Shown piece by piece: positions 31,877-39,033 of a DNA stretch of 60,416 nt (position 1 is the first letter of the stretch; each line of letters starts with the position of its first letter). This DNA comes from CAZXCK01 sp964639225 (GTDB lineage: Bacteria; Chloroflexota; Anaerolineae; Aggregatilineales; Phototrophicaceae). The stretch covers positions 1 through 60,416 of the forward strand of contig CAZXCK010000013.1 in the NCBI GenBank assembly GCA_964639225.1, read 5' to 3'. The notes under the pieces were generated by a model. It was not told the DNA's origin and did no database searches. It was given only the letters and a program-made list of their open reading frames with translations. A program made the position numbers and the translations under genes.

Positions 31877-32515
31877 ATGACGGTCATGGAAGAACTTTAC
31901 AATCTGGTCATCGCCGGTCGCGCTGGCGACGTACCCGGCAAGGTACAGCAGGCACTCGACGAGGGCATACCGCCCGGTCAGATTCTCAACGAAGGGCTGA
32001 TCGCTGCCATGCGTGAAGTCGGGCGGCGCTTTGAAGAAGGCGAAGCCTTCGTGCCAGAGATGCTGATCGCCGCGCGCGCCATGTCCGCCGCGCTGGGCAT
32101 CCTGCGCCCGCACCTGGTCGAGGGCGGCGTGGAGCCGGTCGGGCGCTTTGCCATCGGCACCGTCAAAGGCGACCTGCACGACATCGGCAAATCGCTGGTG
32201 GCTATGATGTGCGAAGGCGAAGGCTTCGAGATTATGGACCTGGGCGTAGACGTTCCCCCGGAGCGCTTTGTCCAGGCCGTCCAGGAAGGCGCGCAGATCA
32301 TCGGCATGTCGGCGCTGCTGACGACCACCCGCAGCAACATGCGGGCCGTCATCGACGCCATCAACGAGGCTGGCCTGCGCGACAAGGTCAAGATCATGGT
32401 CGGCGGCGCGCCCGTGACGGCGGAATTCGCCACCGAGATCGGCGCCGACGGCTACGCCGATGATGCTTCATCGGCGGCGCGCAAAGCCCGCGAACTGCTG
32501 GGCAAAGCGGGCTAG
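31877..32515 (+). CDS. Methyltransferase corrinoid (B12-binding) protein
   Basis: 212 aa. The N-terminal ~85 residues are a helical cap (EELYNLVIAGRAGDVPGKVQQALDEGIPPGQILNEGLI). The rest is the Rossmann-like B12 domain with GTVKGDLHDIGKSLV (~95-110; the DxHxxG His binds cobalt), IGMSALLTTTRSNMRAVIDAI, and VGGAPVTAEFATEIGADGYADDASSA near the C-terminus. It carries the methyl group between methyltransferases. It is downstream of its URO-D partner and the gene pair is under the shared operator. No corrinoid-reactivating RamA or MT-II for tetrahydrofolate is visible in this window. Confidence 0.9.
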   Translation: MTVMEELYNLVIAGRAGDVPGKVQQALDEGIPPGQILNEGLIAAMREVGRRFEEGEAFVPEMLIAARAMSAALGILRPHLVEGGVEPVGRFAIGTVKGDLHDIGKSLVAMMCEGEGFEIMDLGVDVPPERFVQAVQEGAQIIGMSALLTTTRSNMRAVIDAINEAGLRDKVKIMVGGAPVTAEFATEIGADGYADDASSAARKARELLGKAG

Positions 32516-32530
32516 CCACCCCGGCAAATC

Positions 32531-32550
32531 GAGCCGTACACTCACGGCTC
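32531..32550. terminator. Small bidirectional stem-loop
   Basis: GAGCCGT (32531-32537) and ACGGCTC (32544-32550) form a 7-bp stem with a 6-nt loop. It sits between the corrinoid gene and the convergent comEC gene and covers the comEC stop codon (32542-32544). No T-run is attached. Confidence 0.45.
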
Positions 32551-34887
32551 GACATACAACCGCTGGCCGTCCGTCCACAGGTGAACCGTCCCGTGCTGGT
32601 CGGTACGGTATAGCGGTATATCCGGCGGCAGCCCTGCCAGCAGATCAGGGTCCGGGTCGCCGCGACGGTTGGCCCGGTCCGCCTGCACCACCATCAGCGA
32701 CGGCTGCACAGCGTCGACAAATTCGCCGTGCAGCGAACGCGCCGCCCCATGATCGGGAAGTTGCAGCACGGTCGCGCCGGGCCAGTGCCCCGCCGCCAGC
32801 ATCGACTCCTGCGCCGCCGGGCTGAGATCGCCGGTGAGCAGAAACGACACGTCGCCATAGCGCACGCGCAGCACCAGCGCCTGATCGTGGAGCCGGTCCA
32901 CCAGGGTCGGCTCGCGCTGCGGATGCAGCACCTCGATGCGCACGCCGTCGCTCAGTTCCAGCGTATGCCCCGCCCTGGCCGCCACCATTGGATAAGCGGC
33001 CAGGGCGCTTTGTAATTCGGCATAGGCGTCGCCCTGGTTCGGCTGCCCGTTGGTGAGCACCACCCCGGCCTCATAGCGCGCCAGGACCGCCGTCAGCGCG
33101 GCGGTGTCCATCTCGTCCGGCTGTGTAACGACGACCACATCCAGCCGCCGGTCGATGAACGGCAGCCGGTCACCGATGGCCGTCAGCAGCCGCGACGGGT
33201 AACGCCCGCCGTCCACCAGCACATGCGCCCCGCCCGGCGTCTGCAGCAGCACGGCGTTGCTGTGGCCCGCGTCCAGGAACCACACGTCCAGCCGGTCACC
33301 CGGCGGTCGGCTCAAAGCGACCATCACCATCAGCGCGGCCAGTCCCACACCGGCGAAACCGACAGCGGCGGTCACAGTACGCTGGCGCAGCACATCGCCA
33401 GCGCGCAGCCACCATTGAGGGCGGGTTGCCTGCATCATAGCCCATCCAATCAGCACAGCGAAATACAGTACGACAAACAACGGCCTGACGTAGACCATCG
33501 TATCGGCGAACGGCAGCGCCCCGAAGAAACGCACCACGCCAATCGTCCACGACAGCAGCAGATAATCCAGCCAGTACAGCAGTTGAGCCAGCGGCGGCAG
33601 CCACCAGAGCAGCGTCGCCGCCCCGCCCAGAATGAACAGATACGCCTGCACCGGGATAATCAGGGCGTTCACCGGCACGGCCACCAGCGACAGCCGCTCG
33701 AAGTGCAGCAGCACAATCGGCAGCGTGGTGATCTGCGCCGCCAGCGTGACGGCCAGCGGTTCCAGCACCAGACCGCCAGCCACAGCCCCCGCCCGCACCG
33801 CGAACAGCCAGCGCACGGCCCGGTTCAGCCCGCGCGAGATCGGCTCCACGAACAGCGACAGCCCCAGCGTGGCAAACAGACTCAACTGAAAGCCCACATC
33901 CCACAGAACATGCGGGTCGAACAGCGACAACACCAGCGCCGCGAAAGCCAGCGACGCCGGCACATACGTATTCCGGTTCAGCGACTGCCCAATAATCAGC
34001 AGGCTGCTCATCAGGGCGGCGCGCAGCACGGACGCCGTGCCGCCAGCGAATGCCGTATAAACAACGATGGCCGCCAGTCCCAGCGCCGCCGTCCAGCGCG
34101 GCGACAGCGGCGTGTGGCGCAGCACGCCCATCACCACACCGGCGACGACGATCATGTTAAAGCCGCTGATAGCAATGATGTGCGACGCCCCCGCCGCCCG
34201 GAACGCTTCAGCCAGATCAGGCGACAGGCTGCGCTCGCTGCCGGTGAGGATACCCGCCAGCAGCCCGGCCTGCGGCTCCGGCAGATAGCGGCTCACCGTG
34301 TCGATGGTAGCGCGCCGCACATTGTGGACAGCGGCCAGCCAGCCACTGCCGTGCCCGCCCGACTCCACACTGACGACGGCGTAATCCAGCAGACTATAAA
34401 CACCTTCACGCGCCAGATAATCGGCATAGGAAAATGTATCGTAAACAGCGGGGGTGTAGAGCATCCCGGTCGCGCGCACCCGGTCGCCATAGCGCGCGTC
34501 GGTATGGCGCGAGGCCCGCACCAGCACGCGGCCATCCACCGGGCGATCTTCAGCCACGCGCTCCAGCCGGTCCACCTCAACGCGCAGCAGCACCCGGTCG
34601 TCGCGAATGTCCGGCTCGGCGACGACCACGCCGGTCAGCGTCAGCCCGCCGATGTCGTTGTAGTCGGCCACGCTGCCAGCAGAAGGCAGCAGCGAGAAAC
34701 GCAGCGCGCCCAGCGTCAGCGCCAGCAGCGCGATGTTCGCCAACCGGTAGGCGGGCGCGTCCCACGTCCGCCAGACGATGACCGCCAGTAGCAGCGCCAG
34801 CGCCGCCCAGGTGAGCGCATAGGGCGCGCTCGCCGCCGCGATGACGATGCCAGCGGTCCAGCCCAGCGCAATATATACAAGGCGCAT
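32542..34887 (-). CDS. comEC: ComEC/Rec2-type DNA-uptake membrane protein, altered metallo-beta-lactamase domain
   Basis: 781 aa. Early hydrophobic helices and a soluble OB-like region (DUF4131-type) lead to the competence core, LLAGILTGSERSLSPDLAEAFRAAGASHIIAISGFNMIVVAGVVMGVLRH (~215-265), then about eight helices to ~500. A C-terminal metallo-beta-lactamase-like domain begins DVWFLDAGHSNAVLLQTPGG (~540). ComEC forms the channel that passes single-stranded DNA into the cytosol. In the C-terminal domain the metal motif HxHxDH is VVVTQPDEMDTAAL, so the metal ligands are lost, while LLTGDL and PDHG remain recognisable. The nuclease-like part may therefore be inactive. Confidence 0.85.
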   Translation of the reverse strand: MRLVYIALGWTAGIVIAAASAPYALTWAALALLLAVIVWRTWDAPAYRLANIALLALTLGALRFSLLPSAGSVADYNDIGGLTLTGVVVAEPDIRDDRVLLRVEVDRLERVAEDRPVDGRVLVRASRHTDARYGDRVRATGMLYTPAVYDTFSYADYLAREGVYSLLDYAVVSVESGGHGSGWLAAVHNVRRATIDTVSRYLPEPQAGLLAGILTGSERSLSPDLAEAFRAAGASHIIAISGFNMIVVAGVVMGVLRHTPLSPRWTAALGLAAIVVYTAFAGGTASVLRAALMSSLLIIGQSLNRNTYVPASLAFAALVLSLFDPHVLWDVGFQLSLFATLGLSLFVEPISRGLNRAVRWLFAVRAGAVAGGLVLEPLAVTLAAQITTLPIVLLHFERLSLVAVPVNALIIPVQAYLFILGGAATLLWWLPPLAQLLYWLDYLLLSWTIGVVRFFGALPFADTMVYVRPLFVVLYFAVLIGWAMMQATRPQWWLRAGDVLRQRTVTAAVGFAGVGLAALMVMVALSRPPGDRLDVWFLDAGHSNAVLLQTPGGAHVLVDGGRYPSRLLTAIGDRLPFIDRRLDVVVVTQPDEMDTAALTAVLARYEAGVVLTNGQPNQGDAYAELQSALAAYPMVAARAGHTLELSDGVRIEVLHPQREPTLVDRLHDQALVLRVRYGDVSFLLTGDLSPAAQESMLAAGHWPGATVLQLPDHGAARSLHGEFVDAVQPSLMVVQADRANRRGDPDPDLLAGLPPDIPLYRTDQHGTVHLWTDGQRLYVEP

Positions 34888-34944
34888 AATGTGCGTATCA
34901 GATCAGCAGAATAAGATACCATCCATCATACTGCCGGGCGCAGC

Positions 34945-35076
34945 ATGGGGCAAATCGCAGCCCCATCAATCTGGCGAGAGCTTACTTGCCCCATACGTTT
35001 CGGCGCTATGCGCCGAAAAAAGCAAAAGTTTTGTCCACTTTTTCAAAAGTGGTGGGGTTTGGGGCAACGCCCCAAA
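34945..35076. repeat. Cluster of hairpins between comEC and the M1-like peptidase
   Basis: Four hairpins lie in 132 bp: ATGGGGC/GCCCCAT (34945-34951 with 34960-34966), TTTCGGCGC/GCGCCGAAA (34998-35006 with 35010-35018), CCACTTTT/AAAAGTGG (35035-35042 with 35045-35052) and TTTGGGGC/GCCCCAAA (35058-35065 with 35069-35076). The region falls in the 34888-35101 gap upstream of comEC and downstream of the next minus-strand gene. Nothing else is identifiable there. It may be a repetitive extragenic element. Confidence 0.55.
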
Positions 35077-35101
35077 AGAGAGAACTCCTCTGAAATTCCC
35101 T

Positions 35102-36547
35102 TTACTCCCCCACCGGACCCGGATCGCGCAGGTAGCGGCGGCGAGTGGCCTCGGTCTGTTCGAGCTGCTCCGCCGTCAGCAGATTCCAGAAGTCATCCGG
35201 CGCCGCGATTTTTCCGGCGTTGAACTCGGCATGGTCGGCCAGTAGCTGGAAAAACCCATCGTCGCCCAGGTCGGCGCGCACATCATGCAGCATCTGCGCC
35301 GCGCGCAGATACGCCGCGTTGATATAACTGCGCTGGTTGTCATATTCGTAGACGGTACGATCAACATCGTCGCGCAGGTCATAGCGCATCACACGGAAGT
35401 TCCACCACCATTCGGTCAGATCGGGGTAGTATTCCTCAAGGAAGATATGCTCGCTGTAGGTGGCGATGGCCTCGTCCAGCCAGGGATGCAGCGCCTGATC
35501 GTTGCCAACCAGCGCGTAAAACCACTGGTGCGAAATCTCATGGACGGTAATCAGCAGCAGGTAGCCGCGCGGATTGCCGTTGTAACCCGCGAACCAGTTA
35601 GCGCCCACAAACACCAGCCCGGTGAACTCCATGCCATCCGGGAAGTCACCGACGGCGACCAGCATGCGCTCGTAAGGGTACTCACCCCACAGCCCGGCAT
35701 AGTATTCCAGCGCCTGTACCGCTGCTTCCAGGGCGTGCTCGGCAGCCCCACTGGTCAGCGCCTCTGGAAATGTATACAGCTCCACATCGACGCCGCCCGC
35801 CGTCTGCGCCTCGCTCAGTACGTATTCATGGCTCAGCGTCAGCGGAAACTCGCGCGCGTTCGGCAGCGTATAGCGCCACATCGACGGACTGACGCGCCTC
35901 ACCGTCCCCGGCCCGACGATGGTCACGTCGTTAGCCGGTGGCAGCAGACTGATCGTGACATCCCAGTTCGCCATCTCCATGACTTCCTGCTCGCCGATAA
36001 TGATCGCCGGGTGGCTAATCCACTGGCCATCACGGTACGGCGCGACCGTCGGCAGCCAGTGACCCAGGTTCATCTGGCGGTTGGTGTAGCCGAAAAAGCC
36101 TTTATACCCGCTGGAACGATGGCCGATCAGCGGCACATCCAGCCGGAAGACCAGTTGCAGCACGATTTCACAGCCAGGCGGCAGCGGTTCAGCCAGGCTG
36201 ATCGACAGCCGTTTGGCTTCCAGGCTGTATGTCATCGCCTCAGCGCCACCGTTGACATGCTCCAGGAAGAACGTATCGCGCCAGCGATTCGCTTCGGCAT
36301 TCAGCACAATATCGGGCAAATAATCGTCAGTACGGTTGACGTAACGCACGCGCTGCTGTACGCTGACGCGCCGGTTGGTGTAATCAATATCAGCAGCCAC
36401 CGTGTGGCGAGTCATGGGCGTGTCATCGTCGATGCTGCAACTCTCCGCACTGGCCGGCGTATAAGCCTGTAGCACAGCGTCACCGGACGATGCGAGCGCG
36501 ATCACCAGCGCCGCTATGAACAAAATCAGTTGGGATGGCAGGGGCAT
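35102..36547 (-). CDS. Secreted M1-family metallopeptidase-like protein
   Basis: About 481 aa when started at the ATG at 36547 (MPLPSQ); a frame to 36649 runs into upstream sequence and is less likely. The N-terminal hydrophobic stretch LILFIAALVIALASSGDAVLQA is a signal peptide or anchor. The catalytic zinc motif is HEISHQWFYALVGNDQALHPWLDEAIATYSE (~336-366): HExxH and the third ligand Glu in the WLDEA helix, as in the M1 gluzincin family. The upstream domain is beta-rich (MTRHTVAADIDYTNRRVSVQQRVRYVN). It should cleave N-terminal residues from extracellular peptides. It is a shorter form than typical full M1 aminopeptidases. Confidence 0.8.
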   Translation of the reverse strand: MPLPSQLILFIAALVIALASSGDAVLQAYTPASAESCSIDDDTPMTRHTVAADIDYTNRRVSVQQRVRYVNRTDDYLPDIVLNAEANRWRDTFFLEHVNGGAEAMTYSLEAKRLSISLAEPLPPGCEIVLQLVFRLDVPLIGHRSSGYKGFFGYTNRQMNLGHWLPTVAPYRDGQWISHPAIIIGEQEVMEMANWDVTISLLPPANDVTIVGPGTVRRVSPSMWRYTLPNAREFPLTLSHEYVLSEAQTAGGVDVELYTFPEALTSGAAEHALEAAVQALEYYAGLWGEYPYERMLVAVGDFPDGMEFTGLVFVGANWFAGYNGNPRGYLLLITVHEISHQWFYALVGNDQALHPWLDEAIATYSEHIFLEEYYPDLTEWWWNFRVMRYDLRDDVDRTVYEYDNQRSYINAAYLRAAQMLHDVRADLGDDGFFQLLADHAEFNAGKIAAPDDFWNLLTAEQLEQTEATRRRYLRDPGPVGE

Positions 36548-36715
36548 TGTTGACCTGTCTTCAAACCGGAAACACGCGGTAATCATACACCAACTGGCCG
36601 GATCGTCCAGTATGGTTAAGGCTGTGCTGTTTTGTGGCATCAACACCACCCTTCACGGGATTATGTGTTATGCTATGAACGCTTTATCGGAACACTTAAT
36701 GAGGCAGGTATCATC

Positions 36716-37666
36716 GTGACAACATCCAATCGCACGCTGAAGGAGCAGTTTGAGGGACTCGTCCGGCTCACACGCTGGAAAGAGTACATACCGTTTGTGA
36801 TTCCCCTGACGATCCTGGGGGCGCTGCTGGCGGCGCGGCCACATGGCACTCTGCTCGACTGGCGGCTGGCGGCGGTGATGGCCGCCAACATCCTGGCGGT
36901 AGCCTACGCCTTCATGATTAACGACATCGAGGACGCGCCAGACGACGCCCGCGACCCCAAACGAGCCGCGCGCAACCCCATCACCAGCGGACAGGTTCAC
37001 ATCCGCACCGGGTACGCCGCCTGTCGTGTGGTGGCGGTGGTGACGCTCGTCCTGTACGCACTGGGTGGCTGGACCGTGTTCGGCATCGGTGTGCTGACGC
37101 TGCTGCTGTCTCATTTCTATTCGTGGCGTCCGGTACGCCTCAAAGCCTGGCCGGTGACGGACATCGTCTCGCATTCGCTCATGCTCAGCGGGCTGCTGCT
37201 CCTGGCCGGATACTACACCTACCACAACAGCCCTGGCATTGTGTGGTTCGTCGCTGGCTGCGCGACCTTCTTCTCGGTCTACGGCCAGCTCTACAACCAG
37301 CTCCGCGACTTCGAGATGGACAAAGCCGCCGGGCTGCACAACACCGCCATTCTGTTGGGCGAGGCCAACGCCCGCCGCATGATGTACCTGTCGATTGTGC
37401 TGGCGGCGGGCTGTCTGCTGGTGGCCATCTACGGATCGGTTTTCCCGCTGGGACTGGGCGGCGTGCTGATCTTCAGCGTCGTGCTGGCGATGCTGCTGCG
37501 CACCAGCAAAACCGACCTGCGCGGCTCTCAGGTACTGGACGCCAGCGGCTCGCTTCAGGTCAAAGGGCTGATCGTCATCAACATCACCATAGCCGTCTGG
37601 CTGTTCTATGCCGTCGCCGACCAGATGCTCATCCTGTCGCGCCTGGGCCTGGATTTCGGCGGCTGA
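36716..37666 (+). CDS. UbiA-family prenyltransferase
   Basis: About 316 aa from GTG 36716 (GAGG about 10 nt upstream); ORFs opening at 36632 have no good start. The two Asp-rich motifs of UbiA enzymes are present: NDIEDAPDDARDPKRAARNP (~67-86) and NQLRDFEMDKAAGLHN (~194-209). There are about eight membrane helices. Family members attach prenyl groups to aromatic acceptors or haem and chlorin rings, with Mg2+. The gene is alone between a peptidase and a small membrane protein, so the acceptor is not evident; a menaquinone, ubiquinone or haem role would need other genes. Confidence 0.85.
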   Translation: MTTSNRTLKEQFEGLVRLTRWKEYIPFVIPLTILGALLAARPHGTLLDWRLAAVMAANILAVAYAFMINDIEDAPDDARDPKRAARNPITSGQVHIRTGYAACRVVAVVTLVLYALGGWTVFGIGVLTLLLSHFYSWRPVRLKAWPVTDIVSHSLMLSGLLLLAGYYTYHNSPGIVWFVAGCATFFSVYGQLYNQLRDFEMDKAAGLHNTAILLGEANARRMMYLSIVLAAGCLLVAIYGSVFPLGLGGVLIFSVVLAMLLRTSKTDLRGSQVLDASGSLQVKGLIVINITIAVWLFYAVADQMLILSRLGLDFGG

Positions 37667-37691
37667 TCGCCACCTGATACGCGAAATATGG

Positions 37692-37712
37692 CCGGGCCTC
37701 GTGCCCGGTTTT
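37692..37712 (+). terminator. Terminator after the UbiA gene
   Basis: CCGGGC (37692-37697) and GCCCGG (37703-37708) form a 6-bp stem with a 5-nt loop, followed by TTTT. It closes the prenyltransferase gene. Confidence 0.55.
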
Positions 37713-37733
37713 GATTCCAGCCACCAAAACTTA

Positions 37734-37762
37734 TTGCACACGTCACAGCAGCCTACTATAAT
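37734..37762 (+). promoter_or_regulatory. Near-consensus promoter for 37808-39009
   Basis: TTGCAC (37734-37739), a 17-nt spacer and a consensus TATAAT (37757-37762). The expected start is near 37769, where an AGACAG/CTGTCT hairpin (37766-37784) sits at the 5' end of the mRNA. Confidence 0.6.
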
Positions 37763-37807
37763 GCGAGACAGTGCTATTCTGTCTGTTGCCGTAAGGCGGC
37801 CTGTTCC

Positions 37808-38203
37808 ATGCTGAACGAAATACACACGATCTTATTCAACGCTATCATTCTGTTTTCGGCTTTTCTCGGCATCTGGGCGGCGGTGCTGGCCGGACGCAAT
37901 CAGCCCATCTCCGGCAATTACTGGGGCGCGGTGCTGACCTTCTCCGGGCTGGCGCTGGTCACGCTGCTCGTCGGCATCATCATGACGCTTCAGGGACTGC
38001 GCCCCGGCCCGGACGACCAGAAGCGGCTCACCATCTACCTGCTGTATATGGCCTTCCTGGTGGTGATTATGCCCGGACTGTTCAGTATGCTGCGCGGACG
38101 CGACGATCGCAGCGCCGGTGTCGCTTTTGCTGTCCTGGCCTTCTTCAACGCATCGACAGCGGTCAGCATGGTAGACCGCATGGTGACCGGTCCCTGGACA
38201 TGA
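37808..38203 (+). CDS. Small multi-pass membrane protein, unknown
   Basis: 131 aa with four hydrophobic segments (AIILFSAFLGIWAAVLAG, YWGAVLTFSGLALVTLLVGIIM, IYLLYMAFLVVIMPGLFSML, GVAFAVLAFFNASTAVSM). No known family is recognised and no catalytic motif is seen. It ends at 38203 with the stop overlapping the ATG of the next gene by four bases (ATGA), so the two are translationally coupled. Confidence 0.65.
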   Translation: MLNEIHTILFNAIILFSAFLGIWAAVLAGRNQPISGNYWGAVLTFSGLALVTLLVGIIMTLQGLRPGPDDQKRLTIYLLYMAFLVVIMPGLFSMLRGRDDRSAGVAFAVLAFFNASTAVSMVDRMVTGPWT

Positions 38204-39009
38204 TCGCTGCGCGGGCGTGGCTGGCGCTGGTTCTGGCGCTGACGCTGGCGGCCTGCGGCCCACAGCCGACGCCGTTCCCGGTCAATGCGCCGGTGACCCC
38301 CTCACCAGATACGCCCACCGAGCGCCCACCGCTGCGTTATGCGCTGGCGCCCAACACCATCGGCGCCGTGCCCAATCTGGACGCCCTGCGCGGATCGGCG
38401 CAGGTGGAGCAGCTAACCGGTGAGCCGCAGCCCGACGACCTGGGCGCGCGCTATGACATCGTCGTGCGCTACGGCGCGCCCGACGGCTGGACCGAAGCCA
38501 GCGCGGTGCAGGTCGTGCTGGTGCTGCGGGTCGATGACGAGCGCCTGACCGCGCCGCTGGCCGGGATCGTCCGCCGCGCCATCGACGCGCAGGCGGTGCT
38601 GGACGAGTTGAACGCGCCCGGCGCGACGGTCATCAGCCCCAGCGAAACCGCGCCAGCCGCCGAACTGCGCACGGCCCTGGCCAATCTGGGGCGGCCCGAT
38701 GGCCTGTCGCTGGTGCTGGCCCACACGCACACCCCCGGCGCGGCCATCATCGCCGACCACCTCGAACAGGCGCATGTGTTCGTCCGGCTGGATGCCACCA
38801 CTACCAGCGACGCCCGGCGCGCCCTCGACTCTGGCCGGGCGCAGCTTGCGCTGGCACGCCTGCACGACGACGAACTGGCCGCGTGGGTGGAGCGTTACGG
38901 CGCGGCCCAGGTCATCCCGCTGTACCGGGTTCCGCTGAGTTATCGCGCCGTGCCCGGCCTGACCGTCACGCTGCGTGACGATGGCTGGCCGCTGGCCGGC
39001 TGGCAATAA
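38200..39009 (+). CDS. Lipoprotein, possible periplasmic-binding-type domain
   Basis: 269 aa. The start ATG overlaps the previous gene's stop. A lipoprotein signal ends at LTLAACG (Cys ~19), then a Pro/Thr-rich linker (PTPFPVNAPVTPSPDTPTE). The remaining ~210 residues have SAVQVVLVLRVDDERLTAPL, a central helical region with GRPDGLSLVLAHTHTPGAAI and a QVIPLYRVPLSYRAVPGL segment. This hints at an ABC-transporter binding domain of a solute-binding type, but evidence is weak. It is coupled to a small membrane protein, so the two may act together in the envelope. Confidence 0.6.
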   Translation: MIAARAWLALVLALTLAACGPQPTPFPVNAPVTPSPDTPTERPPLRYALAPNTIGAVPNLDALRGSAQVEQLTGEPQPDDLGARYDIVVRYGAPDGWTEASAVQVVLVLRVDDERLTAPLAGIVRRAIDAQAVLDELNAPGATVISPSETAPAAELRTALANLGRPDGLSLVLAHTHTPGAAIIADHLEQAHVFVRLDATTTSDARRALDSGRAQLALARLHDDELAAWVERYGAAQVIPLYRVPLSYRAVPGLTVTLRDDGWPLAGWQ

Positions 39010-39033
39010 TACAGGTAGCCAAAGGGAATTGTC

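Noticed and set aside
33223..34791. Plus-strand frame of 522 codons opposite comEC
   Set aside because: Antisense to the competence core; composition rich in Arg/Gln/Pro as expected from a shadow.
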